Source of the DNA: an uncultured Chloracidobacterium sp.
GTDB lineage: Bacteria > Acidobacteriota > Blastocatellia > Pyrinomonadales > Pyrinomonadaceae
NCBI GenBank assembly: GCA_936914845.1
Contig: CAKZGE010000004.1
Location: 62,001-126,000 of the forward strand
Reading direction: 5' to 3'
Length of the DNA stretch: 64,000 bases
The translations under genes were made by a program, and so were the position numbers. The notes under the pieces were generated by a model. It saw nothing but the letters and a program-made list of their open reading frames with translations, made no database searches and was not told the origin of the DNA. Position 1 is the first letter of the stretch, and each line of letters starts with the position of its first letter. Below are positions 9,194 through 17,548 of this stretch, in pieces.

Positions 9194-11086
9194 ATGTGCG
9201 GAATCGCAGGTTTTGTAAATAATAACGGCCGCGCGGCCGACGGAGCGGTGCTGAAGGCGATGAACGAGGCGATCGTGCATCGCGGGCCGGACGAAGACGG
9301 AGCCTATCTGCACGAAAATGTCGGGTTGGCGATGCGGCGGTTGGCGATCATCGACCTTGCCGGCGGGCGCCAGCCGATCCATAACCACGACCGTTCAAAA
9401 TGGATAGTTTTCAATGGCGAAATATACAACTATCAGGAACTTCGAACCCAGCTTGAAAAGCAGGGGCATAGTTTTTATACCAGTTCCGATACAGAAGCGA
9501 TAATTCATCTATTCGACCGCTACGGTGCGGATTGTGTGACGCATCTGCGCGGAATGTTCGCGTTTGCCATTTGGGATGAAAACGAGAGGTCGCTATTTGC
9601 GGCCCGCGACCGGGTCGGAAAAAAACCGCTGCTTTATTCGCATCAGCCGAACGGCGATCTGATCTTTGCATCGGAATTTATGGCTATGCTGAAGCATCCG
9701 GCCATTTCGCGAGAGGTCGATAACGATGCGATCAACGCCTATCTATCGTACCTGTGTGTGCCGGCTCCGCTGACGGCCTTTCGTCAGATACGCAAACTGG
9801 AACCCGGCCATTGGATGAAATGGCAGGACGGAAAGCTCGAAACGAAAAGGTATTGGCAGCCTGACTTTTCTAAAAAGATCAGCATTTCAGAAGAAGACGC
9901 GATCGAAGAAACGACCCGTTTACTGCAGGAAGCAACGCGGCTGCGGATGATCTCTGAGGTGCCGCTGGGAGCTTTTCTCTCGGGCGGCGTTGATTCTTCG
10001 ATAGTTGCCGCTTTGATGGCCCGCGAGAGTTCGCGGCCGGTCAAAACGTTTTCCATCGGATTCGAAGAGCAGGATTTCAGTGAATTGATGTATGCCCGCC
10101 GGGTGGCCGAACATATCGGAGCTGAATATAACGAATTCATCGTTAAACCGGACGCGTTGGAAGTGTTGCCGACATTGGTCGAGCATTACGGTGAACCGTA
10201 TGCTGATTCTTCGGCGGTGCCGACATATTATGTTGCTCGCGAAACGCGAAAGCACGTTACCGTGGCATTGAACGGCGACGGCGGTGATGAAAGCTTCGCG
10301 GGCTATGAACGTTATGCGGCAATGCAGATGGCGGATGCACTGGGCAAATTTCCGGGCAATTTGCTGCGGGCGGCAATGGGCATTCCGGCGGCTTTAGTGC
10401 CGACCAGCGAGATAAAACGTTCGCGAGCTCGCGACCTGAAACGTTTTTTGAAAGCGGCCCGGCTGCCGCGAAACGAAAGGTATTTTCGCTGGAATTCGAC
10501 CTTTTACCGCGATGCCAAAAGTGAACTGTTGACAGCAGAATTCAAGCGTTCGCTAGGCCCGGCGGATCCTTCGGCGGTGTTGGAAAAATGGTTTGAAAAA
10601 GGCCGGGATCTAGGCGGGCTGGACGCGGCATTGCTGACCGATCTGATGACCTATCTGCCGAATGATCTATTGGTCAAGGTCGATATCGCAACAATGGCAA
10701 ATTCACTGGAAGGGCGTTCGCCGTTCCTTGACCACCACGTAATTGAATTTGCCGCGAGTTTGCCGGAAAAGCTCAAAATGTGGCGTTTAAAGCCGAAATA
10801 TTTGCTAAAAAAGGTTGCCGCTAAGCTGGTTCCGCCGGAGGTCGTATATCGGCGAAAAATGGGTTTTGGGGTGCCGATCGGTAAATGGTTTCGAAATGAG
10901 ATGAAAGAAATGGTGCGCGATGTTCTGCTTTCACAACGCTGTTTGAAACGGGGCATTGCCGAACCGGAAATGTTGCGTCGATATGTTGATGAACATACAT
11001 CGGCCGAGCGCGACCATTCGGCTCAGTTGTGGACACTGTTGATGCTGGAACTGTGGTTTCAAAGATTTATTGACAGAAACGATTAA
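9194..11086 (+). CDS. asnB: glutamine-dependent asparagine synthase-like amidotransferase
   Basis: Two-domain enzyme of 630 residues. The mature N-terminal nucleophile Cys2 is present (MCGIAGFV), followed by HRGPDEDG and the glutaminase core (FNGEIYNYQELR, SSDTEAIIH, GMFAFAIWD). The synthetase half has the PP-loop ATP site FLSGGVDSSIVAAL and NGDGGDESFAGYERY. It hydrolyses glutamine and amidates a carboxylate with ATP. Inside a glycan cluster such enzymes, for example the WbpS and exosortase-associated groups, often amidate uronic acids rather than make asparagine, so that role is likely but inferred. It follows the membrane protein by five bases. Confidence 0.85.
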   Translation: MCGIAGFVNNNGRAADGAVLKAMNEAIVHRGPDEDGAYLHENVGLAMRRLAIIDLAGGRQPIHNHDRSKWIVFNGEIYNYQELRTQLEKQGHSFYTSSDTEAIIHLFDRYGADCVTHLRGMFAFAIWDENERSLFAARDRVGKKPLLYSHQPNGDLIFASEFMAMLKHPAISREVDNDAINAYLSYLCVPAPLTAFRQIRKLEPGHWMKWQDGKLETKRYWQPDFSKKISISEEDAIEETTRLLQEATRLRMISEVPLGAFLSGGVDSSIVAALMARESSRPVKTFSIGFEEQDFSELMYARRVAEHIGAEYNEFIVKPDALEVLPTLVEHYGEPYADSSAVPTYYVARETRKHVTVALNGDGGDESFAGYERYAAMQMADALGKFPGNLLRAAMGIPAALVPTSEIKRSRARDLKRFLKAARLPRNERYFRWNSTFYRDAKSELLTAEFKRSLGPADPSAVLEKWFEKGRDLGGLDAALLTDLMTYLPNDLLVKVDIATMANSLEGRSPFLDHHVIEFAASLPEKLKMWRLKPKYLLKKVAAKLVPPEVVYRRKMGFGVPIGKWFRNEMKEMVRDVLLSQRCLKRGIAEPEMLRRYVDEHTSAERDHSAQLWTLLMLELWFQRFIDRND

Positions 11087-11092
11087 AAGAAT

Positions 11093-11821
11093 ATGAAAGG
11101 TGTGATCTTGGCCGGCGGACTTGGTTCGCGTCTGGCACCGCTAACGCGAATAACCAACAAGCATTTGCTGCCGGTTTATAACAAACCGATGATCTATTAT
11201 CCGATCCAAACGCTGATAAATGCGGGAATCGAAGATATTATGGTCGTGACTGGCGGTAATTCGGCGGGCGATTTTTTGAAGCTGCTGCGCAACGGCAAAG
11301 ACTTTGGGCTGAAGCATTTGAACTATACCTATCAAGAAGGCGAAGGCGGCATTGCCGATGCCCTCGGCCTGGTTGAGCATTTTGCTGACGGCGAGCCGAT
11401 CTGTGTGGTGCTCGGCGACAACATCATTGAAAACAACATTCGCGACGCCGCCGAAGAATACCGCAAGCAAGGTGCGGGAGCCAAGATATTGTTGAAACAG
11501 GTGCACGACCCCGAACGTTTCGGCGTGCCGGAACTGGACGGCGACCGCGTGGTCAAGATCGAAGAAAAGCCTAAACAGCCGCAGTCTAATTATGCGGTCA
11601 TCGGCATCTATTTTTACGATGCCGGTGTTTTTGATGTGATAAAGACGCTGAAGCCTTCGGAAAGAGGCGAACTAGAGATCACGGACGTCAACAACCATTA
11701 CATCAACCGCGGCGAGATGACTTGGAACAAGCTGGAAGGCTGGTGGACGGACGCCGGAACCTTTGAAAGCCTGCTGCACGCGACAAATCTAGTGGCGAAA
11801 ACAGGAGCCAACAATATCTAA
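11093..11821 (+). CDS. rmlA: glucose-1-phosphate thymidylyltransferase-like sugar nucleotidyltransferase
   Basis: Makes a nucleotide-sugar, probably dTDP-glucose, from NTP and a sugar 1-phosphate. The signature GGLGSRLAPLT with the downstream KHLLPVYNKPMIYYP is nearly canonical for RmlA. VVLGDNI gives the metal-binding aspartate, IEEKPKQPQSNYAVIGIYFYD and ELEITDVNNHYI complete the fold, and EGWWTDAGT closes the active site. At 242 residues it lacks the C-terminal tail of the 290-residue enterobacterial form, matching the short form found in many phyla. RmlB, C and D are not in the window. It is the last gene of the glycan operon, six bases after the amidotransferase. Confidence 0.85.
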   Translation: MKGVILAGGLGSRLAPLTRITNKHLLPVYNKPMIYYPIQTLINAGIEDIMVVTGGNSAGDFLKLLRNGKDFGLKHLNYTYQEGEGGIADALGLVEHFADGEPICVVLGDNIIENNIRDAAEEYRKQGAGAKILLKQVHDPERFGVPELDGDRVVKIEEKPKQPQSNYAVIGIYFYDAGVFDVIKTLKPSERGELEITDVNNHYINRGEMTWNKLEGWWTDAGTFESLLHATNLVAKTGANNI

Positions 11822-11849
11822 ACGGCTGACGACCCAACGGAGATCTCGC

Positions 11850-11860
11850 GGGGGGGGGGG
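11850..11860. repeat. 11-base guanine tract
   Basis: A run of eleven Gs lies 29 bases after the last glycan gene. It is non-coding as I read it. Such a tract is prone to slippage and to sequencing error, so its exact length should not be trusted. Confidence 0.9.
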
Positions 11861-11870
11861 CGGTTTTAGG

Positions 11871-11929
11871 TCTGTGTGTTCTGTGGTATTTCCTTATGTT
11901 TGCAGGATATAAACCACAGAACTCACAGA
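11871..11929. repeat. imperfect inverted repeat, about 21 bp arms
   Basis: Bases 11871-11891 and 11909-11929 are reverse complements at about 18 of 21 positions (TGTTCTGTGG against CCACAGAACT), with a 17-base loop. There is no clean T-run directly after it, so a terminator role for the glycan operon is possible but not shown. The CTGTG/CACAG-rich sequence resembles dispersed repeats I have seen in several environmental phyla. Confidence 0.6.
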
Positions 11930-11989
11930 ATAAAGACACAGAAAATGACTTTTCAGACATCCTCTCAATCAACGTTCACCGCAATATTT

Positions 11990-12304
11990 GTCCCTGACAG
12001 GGACGCGGCGGGGCGTGTGCCGTACCGTCGGGTGTTACCCGACGCTATTCAATTTATCCGCTTTCGCGGAGCGAGGAATGTTCGCCACCGCTCGCGACGT
12101 AATCACCAGTATTCGCAGTTGAATGGCTGTTATTCCCGCTGCAATGCATTTTATTCCCGGTGAATTGCCTGCGTGACGGCTGAAGGCCGTCGATCCAATA
12201 GTGCGTGATGGCTGAAGGCCATCGATCCAATAGCGTCGGGTACCACCCGACGTTGAGTTTCGCCAATTTTCCGTCCCTGAAGGGGACGAATCGAACGACG
12301 TTCG
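11990..12304. repeat. cluster of REP-like palindromes, including two 32-bp tandem units
   Basis: This non-coding stretch holds many perfect small hairpins: 11990-12004 (GTCCCTG/CAGGGAC), 12027-12043 and 12235-12251 (both GTCGGGT/ACCCGAC), 12175-12191 (GACGGC-TGAAG-GCCGTC), 12207-12223 (GATGGC-TGAAG-GCCATC), 12273-12287 (GTCCC-TGAAG-GGGAC) and 12292-12304 (CGAACG/CGTTCG). Bases 12171-12202 and 12203-12234 form a head-to-tail repeat, 29 of 32 identical; two of the three differences are paired stem bases, C-G becoming T-A. The whole gap 11822-12413 between genes has no credible coding frame. Confidence 0.8.
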
Positions 12305-12413
12305 CAGCAATATCCGTCCGTTTGCGGAAGCTGAAATTGCCCGTCAGCGCCATTTTTGGTATTTTATAAAGTTAATCACATATTACAATTTGTTATAAAA
12401 AGGACTTATATAA

Positions 12414-14855
12414 ATGGCGACTGCAACAAAAAAAGCTGTTCCGGCAGAAAAAAAGGCGACAGAAAAGAAAACCTCGGCGGAGGCAGAGCTCAACGGTAAA
12501 GCCGTAAAGGCCGCCGGCAAGAAGACCGGCCGTTCGGCGGGTGTTTCAAAAGAGGCCGCCGCGAAAAAGCCCGCTCCGGCTAGGCATGGGTCGAAGAAAA
12601 CCGCCGCCGCGAACAGCACGACGGTTGTTGCTGAACAAGCCCGAACAACCGAAGCGGACGGGTTTATTGCCGATAAAAAAGTTCAGAAGACCGCTAAAGC
12701 AGAAACGCCAAAAGCCGTCAAACCGGCTAAACGCACTGCCGCTAAAAAGTTTGACCGTACGAAATATCACGGCCTTGATCAAAAAACATTGGTCGGCATC
12801 TACCGCACGATGTATCTTTCGCGACGCGTCGATGACAAAGAGATCCAGCTAAAGGGCCAAAATAAGATATTTTTTCAGATATCAGGCGCCGGACACGAAG
12901 CGATCTTGACGGCGGCGGCTTTGGCGATGAAACCGGCGTATGACTGGTTCTTTCCATATTATCGCGACCGTGCTTTAATGCTCGGTTTGGGAATGACCGC
13001 TCAAGAGATGCTGTGGTCGGCGGTCGGAGCCGAAAAAGATCCAAATTCGCATGGCCGGCAGATGCCTTCGCATTGGGGCCACAAAGATCTGAATGTGCCT
13101 TCGCAATCATCGTGCACCGGTTCGCAGGCCCTACATGCGGTCGGTGCGGCCGAAGCGAACTATCGGGCCGGTTTGGTGAAAGGGCTGAAAGACCGCATCA
13201 AAGGCTTTCAAAAAGATGAGGTCGTTTATATGTCCGTCGGCGACGGGACGACCAGCGAAGGCGAATGGTGGGAAGCTTTGAATTCGGCGGCAAATCTGAA
13301 ACTGCCGGTGATCTTTGTGGTCGAAGACAATGGCTATGCCATTTCAACGCCGGTTGAAGTGAACACAGCCGGAGGCGACATTTCAAAGCTGGTCGCCGGT
13401 TTTCCGGGGCTTTTCATTCAAAAGGTGGACGGAACCGACCCGCTCGCCTCTTATGAAGCCTTTACCAAAGCGGTTGAATATTGCCGAAAGCGGAAAGGCC
13501 CGGCGTTCGTCCACGCAAAGGTCGTGCGGCCCTATTCGCATTCGCTTTCAGACGACGAAAAGCTCTACCGTCCGGAGGCCGAACGCGATGCTGATGCGGC
13601 GATCGACCCGATCAAAAAATGGGCCGAATTTTTGATGGCCGAAGGCATTGCTTCGAGCGAAGAGCTGGAAGCGATCCGCAAGGAGATCGATGCTGAGGTG
13701 AACGAAGCGGCAGACATTGCCATTGTAACGCCGCAGCCCGAACCGGAAAGTGCTCTGCGCAATGTGTTTTCACCGGATGTTGATCCGACCTCGGCCGAAT
13801 TCGATACCGAAGACGGCGCCGAACTTTCAGGCAATGCGGGCACGATGGTCGATCTGATCAACCGCTGCATGCACGAAGAGATGGAACGCGACAACCGCAT
13901 CGTAGTTTTCGGCGAGGACGTTGCCGATGTTTCACGCGAAGAATATCTGGAAGAGGTCAAGGGCAAGGGCGGTGTTTTTAAGGTAACGGCAAATCTGCAG
14001 CGGAAATTCGGCTCAGCACGCGTTTTTAATTCGCCGCTGGCCGAGGCGAACATCATCGGAAGAGCGGTCGGTATGGCCATCCGCGGATTGAAACCGGTGG
14101 TGGAGATCCAATTTTTTGACTATATATTTCCGGCGATGATGCAGATCCGTAATGAGGTGGCCGTGATGAGGTGGCGTTCGGATGGCGACACGACCAGCCC
14201 GATGGTCATTCGCGTGCCGGTCGGCGGTTATTTGAAAGGCGGGGCGGTCTATCATTCGCAGTCGGGCACAACGCTTTTTGCGCATACGCCAGGGCTGCGC
14301 ATCGTTTATCCGTCAAATGCTCTTGATGCAAACGGCCTTTTGCGGACGGCGATCCGCTGTGACGACCCGGTGCTGTTCCTCGAACACAAGCATCTCTACC
14401 GACAGGTATATAACAAGTCGCAATATCCATCGAAAGATTTTTTGATCCCCTTTGGCAAGGCGAAAAAGGTCCGCGAAGGCAGCGATGTGACCATCGTTAC
14501 CTACGGGGCTTTGGTTGAGCGGTCAAATCAGGCCGCAAAACGTCTTGAGCAGCAGGGCATCACCGTTGACCTGATCGACCTTCGCACATTGGTGCCATAC
14601 GATTGGGAGGCCATTGCAGAATCGGTCAAAAAAACCTCGCGTGTTATCGTTGCACACGAAGACCCGATCTCATACGGCTACGGCGCCGAGATCGCCGCCC
14701 GCATTTCAAATGAGCTTTTTGAATATTTGGATGCACCGGTCGGCCGTGTCGCGGCGACCGATACATTCGTTGCCTATGCGCCGCAGGTCGAAGACTTTAT
14801 TCTGCCGCAAAGCGAAGACGTCGAAACTGCTGTTAAAGAATTGATGAGGTATTAA
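12414..14855 (+). CDS. 2-oxoacid dehydrogenase E1, alpha and beta subunits fused, with Lys/Ala-rich N-terminal tail
   Basis: Thiamine-diphosphate enzyme that decarboxylates pyruvate or a branched 2-oxoacid and passes the acyl group to the E2 lipoyl domain. Residues about 115-450 are E1 alpha: SGAGHEAI, FPYYRDRALML, and the TPP motif starting GDGTTSEGEWWEAL and ending VVEDN near residues 276-306. Residues about 476-813 are E1 beta: VFGEDVADVS, FNSPLAEANIIGRAVGMA, VEIQFFDYIFPA, IRVPVGGY, RIVYPSNALDANGLL, and DLRTLVPYDWEAI. Residues 1-115 are a low-complexity tail of Lys, Ala, Thr and Pro, like histone H1 tails, with no catalytic role expected. E2 and E3 are not adjacent. An AAGGAC lies 10 bases before the ATG. 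Confidence 0.9.
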   Translation: MATATKKAVPAEKKATEKKTSAEAELNGKAVKAAGKKTGRSAGVSKEAAAKKPAPARHGSKKTAAANSTTVVAEQARTTEADGFIADKKVQKTAKAETPKAVKPAKRTAAKKFDRTKYHGLDQKTLVGIYRTMYLSRRVDDKEIQLKGQNKIFFQISGAGHEAILTAAALAMKPAYDWFFPYYRDRALMLGLGMTAQEMLWSAVGAEKDPNSHGRQMPSHWGHKDLNVPSQSSCTGSQALHAVGAAEANYRAGLVKGLKDRIKGFQKDEVVYMSVGDGTTSEGEWWEALNSAANLKLPVIFVVEDNGYAISTPVEVNTAGGDISKLVAGFPGLFIQKVDGTDPLASYEAFTKAVEYCRKRKGPAFVHAKVVRPYSHSLSDDEKLYRPEAERDADAAIDPIKKWAEFLMAEGIASSEELEAIRKEIDAEVNEAADIAIVTPQPEPESALRNVFSPDVDPTSAEFDTEDGAELSGNAGTMVDLINRCMHEEMERDNRIVVFGEDVADVSREEYLEEVKGKGGVFKVTANLQRKFGSARVFNSPLAEANIIGRAVGMAIRGLKPVVEIQFFDYIFPAMMQIRNEVAVMRWRSDGDTTSPMVIRVPVGGYLKGGAVYHSQSGTTLFAHTPGLRIVYPSNALDANGLLRTAIRCDDPVLFLEHKHLYRQVYNKSQYPSKDFLIPFGKAKKVREGSDVTIVTYGALVERSNQAAKRLEQQGITVDLIDLRTLVPYDWEAIAESVKKTSRVIVAHEDPISYGYGAEIAARISNELFEYLDAPVGRVAATDTFVAYAPQVEDFILPQSEDVETAVKELMRY

Positions 14856-14940
14856 GAAGCAGTGACTTGCGAGGCGAGAGCTACCTGCTTCGTCAGCATC
14901 GCATAAGATATGTCTTTCGAATCTGTGTTGTATTGCTAAG

Positions 14941-15513
14941 TTACTTTAGGATTTGCGTTAAATTTCTGGAGTAGCCAGTCAAGCACAGCTTTTTGGTCGT
15001 TGATAGTAGCTCTCCGTATCTGAGCGAGTAAGTGAACCCGATCAGGTTTGGGAAGTGCCGTGTTTTGCAGCCCTCGTTACAATTTGTGCAGACTGCTCGG
15101 AGATTATTGGGGGAGTCGTCACCGCCTTTGGACTTATCGATTATATGACCCATTGTCAGGCGAACAGTTCTTGTATGGTGGAAAGGATCCGCATCGCCAG
15201 CAGCCATTCCGCACATTTGGCAAGTGTAGCCGTTTCTTTCTAGAACCCAGGCCCTCGTTTCTTTTGAAATATCACGGCTAAAGGCTGGAAGTCGTTTGTT
15301 TGTCTCTAAGAGGTACTCATTAGGTTTTAGGTCTGCTCTGTCTTTGTGAGTAAGTATCTGATATCCTTGCTCGTTGCGGAGTTCACGTACCCGTCGAGCC
15401 CATTCAACCGCCCCGCCGCTAGCTTCCTGTATATCTCGTGATTTTAGAACTATTCCAAGGTTACTTAAAAAATAATCAAGTATTAATTGCTTAGAACCAG
15501 GTTTTCGAGCCAT
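14941..15513 (-). CDS. HNH restriction endonuclease
   Basis: 190 residues. The N-terminal part (about 1-75) looks like a winged helix (LILDYFLSNLGIVLKSRDI, then ARRVRELRNEQGYQI) for DNA reading. The C-terminal HNH nuclease has the zinc pairs CQMC (98-101) and CTNC (142-145), the GHIID histidine at 123, and the NN of SPNNLRAVC at 136-137. It starts 6 bases after the methyltransferase stop, so the two are one operon with the modification gene first. That order and pairing make a type II restriction enzyme the best reading. The target sequence is not deducible. Confidence 0.82.
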   Translation of the reverse strand: MARKPGSKQLILDYFLSNLGIVLKSRDIQEASGGAVEWARRVRELRNEQGYQILTHKDRADLKPNEYLLETNKRLPAFSRDISKETRAWVLERNGYTCQMCGMAAGDADPFHHTRTVRLTMGHIIDKSKGGDDSPNNLRAVCTNCNEGCKTRHFPNLIGFTYSLRYGELLSTTKKLCLTGYSRNLTQILK

Positions 15514-15519
15514 ATGATT

Positions 15520-16434
15520 TTACGCTGTGGTGATTTTCATCTGTGGAAAGGTGCCTTTTTCGCGTTCAATAGCTTTTTCAACATACCGGTCATTTATTTC
15601 TATGAGAATTGACTTCCTGTCTAATTCCTTAGCTGCGATGGCCGTTGTGCCGGAACCGCCAAATGGATCTAGAACGGTATCACCTAGCCGCGTGCCAAGG
15701 GAAATACATCTCCTCGCCAGTTCGCGCGGAAATGTTGCTGGGTGGCCGTTATTGGTCGGATCAGGACCTAAAATCCAGAAATTTCGCAAATTGGCACCAC
15801 TTTCTTCACGGATGCCTTGAGAGTCGTAAAAATACGAGGGAGATTTTGTTAATAGAAATATTTCCTCTGTAGCGGTTGTGGGTCTATTTTTTACACTTTC
15901 CGGCATTGCAGAACGTTTAACCCAGGTGATGCGGGAACGAAGATACCAACCATCTTCCTGCAAAGCGAAGGCTACCCGCCAAGGAATACCTAAAAGGTCG
16001 CGATCTTTTAAGCCCCAAACTTCCGGAACTTTACAGTTACGCTTTTGAATGAGCTTCCGTGTGTTGCCGACCATCGCATTCGGGCCATGTTTGCCGGTTC
16101 CGCCGTTTCGAGCATAACCATCGCCGATATTAAGCCAGACGGTACCGTCTTTTTTAAGAACGCGACGTACCTCCCGAAATACCAAGACCAAGTTCGTAAT
16201 ATAATCGGCCGGCGATTCTTCCGAGCCTAGTTGATCCGGATGCTCGTAATCACGAAGTCCCCAGTAAGGCGGTGACGTTATGCATGCTTGGACAGATTCT
16301 TTGCCCAAATCCGGCAGCACATTAAGGCAATCACCTTGAATTACGCGGTGATCAGAGGATTCGCTAAGAAGTTTGTGTAGGCTCAGCATTGAAATAAAGT
16401 TATAAACATTATAACTAGAAGCAAATGATTTCAC
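15520..16434 (-). CDS. type II DNA methyltransferase (N4-cytosine or N6-adenine, beta class)
   Basis: Modifies the site cut by the neighbouring HNH nuclease. Catalytic motif IV TSPPYW (residues 53-58) precedes the SAM-binding motif I DPFGGSGTT (256-264), the order of beta-class enzymes. SPPY is typical of N4-cytosine and beta-class N6-adenine methylases. VWLNIGDGYA and LLGIPWRVAFALQEDGWYLRSRITWVK are further family landmarks. ATG 16434 is used here; ATG 16389 (residue 16, MLSLHKLL) is equally possible because conservation begins only near residue 20. The pair is somewhat more AT-rich than its flanks, consistent with transfer. Confidence 0.88.
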   Translation of the reverse strand: MKSFASSYNVYNFISMLSLHKLLSESSDHRVIQGDCLNVLPDLGKESVQACITSPPYWGLRDYEHPDQLGSEESPADYITNLVLVFREVRRVLKKDGTVWLNIGDGYARNGGTGKHGPNAMVGNTRKLIQKRNCKVPEVWGLKDRDLLGIPWRVAFALQEDGWYLRSRITWVKRSAMPESVKNRPTTATEEIFLLTKSPSYFYDSQGIREESGANLRNFWILGPDPTNNGHPATFPRELARRCISLGTRLGDTVLDPFGGSGTTAIAAKELDRKSILIEINDRYVEKAIEREKGTFPQMKITTA

Positions 16435-16506
16435 AATTTATCTTCGTGCGAACAATCGCGAACTACGTTCTACGGACAAATTCCACACGAAGAACGGGTC
16501 ATGTGT

Positions 16507-17373
16507 CTAGATTTTGGCCAGGTCATAAATGCCATCGCTATTTCTATCTGTCCACGAAAATTTCTCTGCCTTTTTCTTTAATTTCCATTCGCCTTTGCTG
16601 CCTGTGCGTTCAAAGATGTCTCGAAAGAAAATGGGATCTTTTGATGGTTCAACGCTTACGCGGTAGGCAACTTGTTCTGCTTTTTCGCTGTCGGTGTCGT
16701 CGCCGGCGATATACGATGAAGCGAAATAGCCCGCCTCACCGAGAAACTTTATTTTGTCGCCATTTGCTTCAAACAGATAAGGAATGATGTCGTCGTTATC
16801 TTCGACGTTGCGGAACATTATCAGCTCCGAAAGGCCATTTTTATTGACGTCGGGAAGAGATCTGATGGCCGTGTAAAATGCGTAATCGCCGGGGCCGCCG
16901 CTGTAATGAGCAACGATGTCGCCATCCGATAAGATCACCACGCCGTTGGTGTAAGAATAGCGATAAAGGACCGCCCGCTGGCCCGCGGCACCGGGTTTGG
17001 TGAAAGAGCCTTCGGCAACGTCAAGGATCTTGAATTCCCGTTTCCAATCAACATTTTGGCCGAGGGTTCCAAGCCGTTCAGTCAAGAAAGGTTCCTTTGA
17101 CCGTTTGCGAACATCCGCTTCGACCAAAGCCAGGTCAACTTCCGTCAGCTTGGCGTGGCCCAATGCCCCTTTGCGTCCATCAAAAAGCTCGATCGTTTTG
17201 GTTTGAGCTTCGGCGGTCGGTGCCGGATCAGGCCGGGCGGCTGCGTTTTGAGCTGCCTTTGCTGTTTCGGCGGACGGTTGAGCATTATCGTTTCCGCTTT
17301 CCGCGGCGGAACAGGCCGAAGACGCTGCCAGGCCGAAAATGAATGCTGTCGATAAAATTGAAGATCTAATCAT
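16507..17373 (-). CDS. secreted or lipid-anchored protein of unknown function
   Basis: 288 residues with a signal peptide (MIRSSILSTAFIFGLAASSACSA) that could be processed as a lipoprotein at the Cys, although SSAC is a weak lipobox. A Pro/Ala-rich linker (to about residue 60) precedes a globular domain. Two Asp/Asn loops, DVNKNGLSEL and DRNSDGIYDL, resemble calcium-binding or FG-GAP-type loops, so an extracytoplasmic beta-rich domain is plausible. I do not recognise the family. It is divergent from the DUF305 gene, with 175 bases between them. Confidence 0.65.
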   Translation of the reverse strand: MIRSSILSTAFIFGLAASSACSAAESGNDNAQPSAETAKAAQNAAARPDPAPTAEAQTKTIELFDGRKGALGHAKLTEVDLALVEADVRKRSKEPFLTERLGTLGQNVDWKREFKILDVAEGSFTKPGAAGQRAVLYRYSYTNGVVILSDGDIVAHYSGGPGDYAFYTAIRSLPDVNKNGLSELIMFRNVEDNDDIIPYLFEANGDKIKFLGEAGYFASSYIAGDDTDSEKAEQVAYRVSVEPSKDPIFFRDIFERTGSKGEWKLKKKAEKFSWTDRNSDGIYDLAKI

Positions 17374-17548
17374 ATAAAAGCTGGTTTTTTGCTATAAATG
17401 ACGGGCAGATCTGACCCATTAGGGGCGAGATATGTTCCCGTTTGAACTTTAGAACGTTCGCTTCCTTCAAGAGTTGCACGGTTCGCGGCTATCCTGCAAA
17501 CATCTTTTTAGAACCTTAGGGCGGCAATGTGCGTATCTATGCTAAAGT

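Noticed and set aside
11876..12163. 95-residue open frame in the palindrome region
   Set aside because: The translation is low in hydrophobic core and follows the hairpins; no ribosome site.
12171..12234. Possible CRISPR repeat
   Set aside because: Only two units, joined directly without spacers, and each contains its own hairpin; no cas gene nearby.
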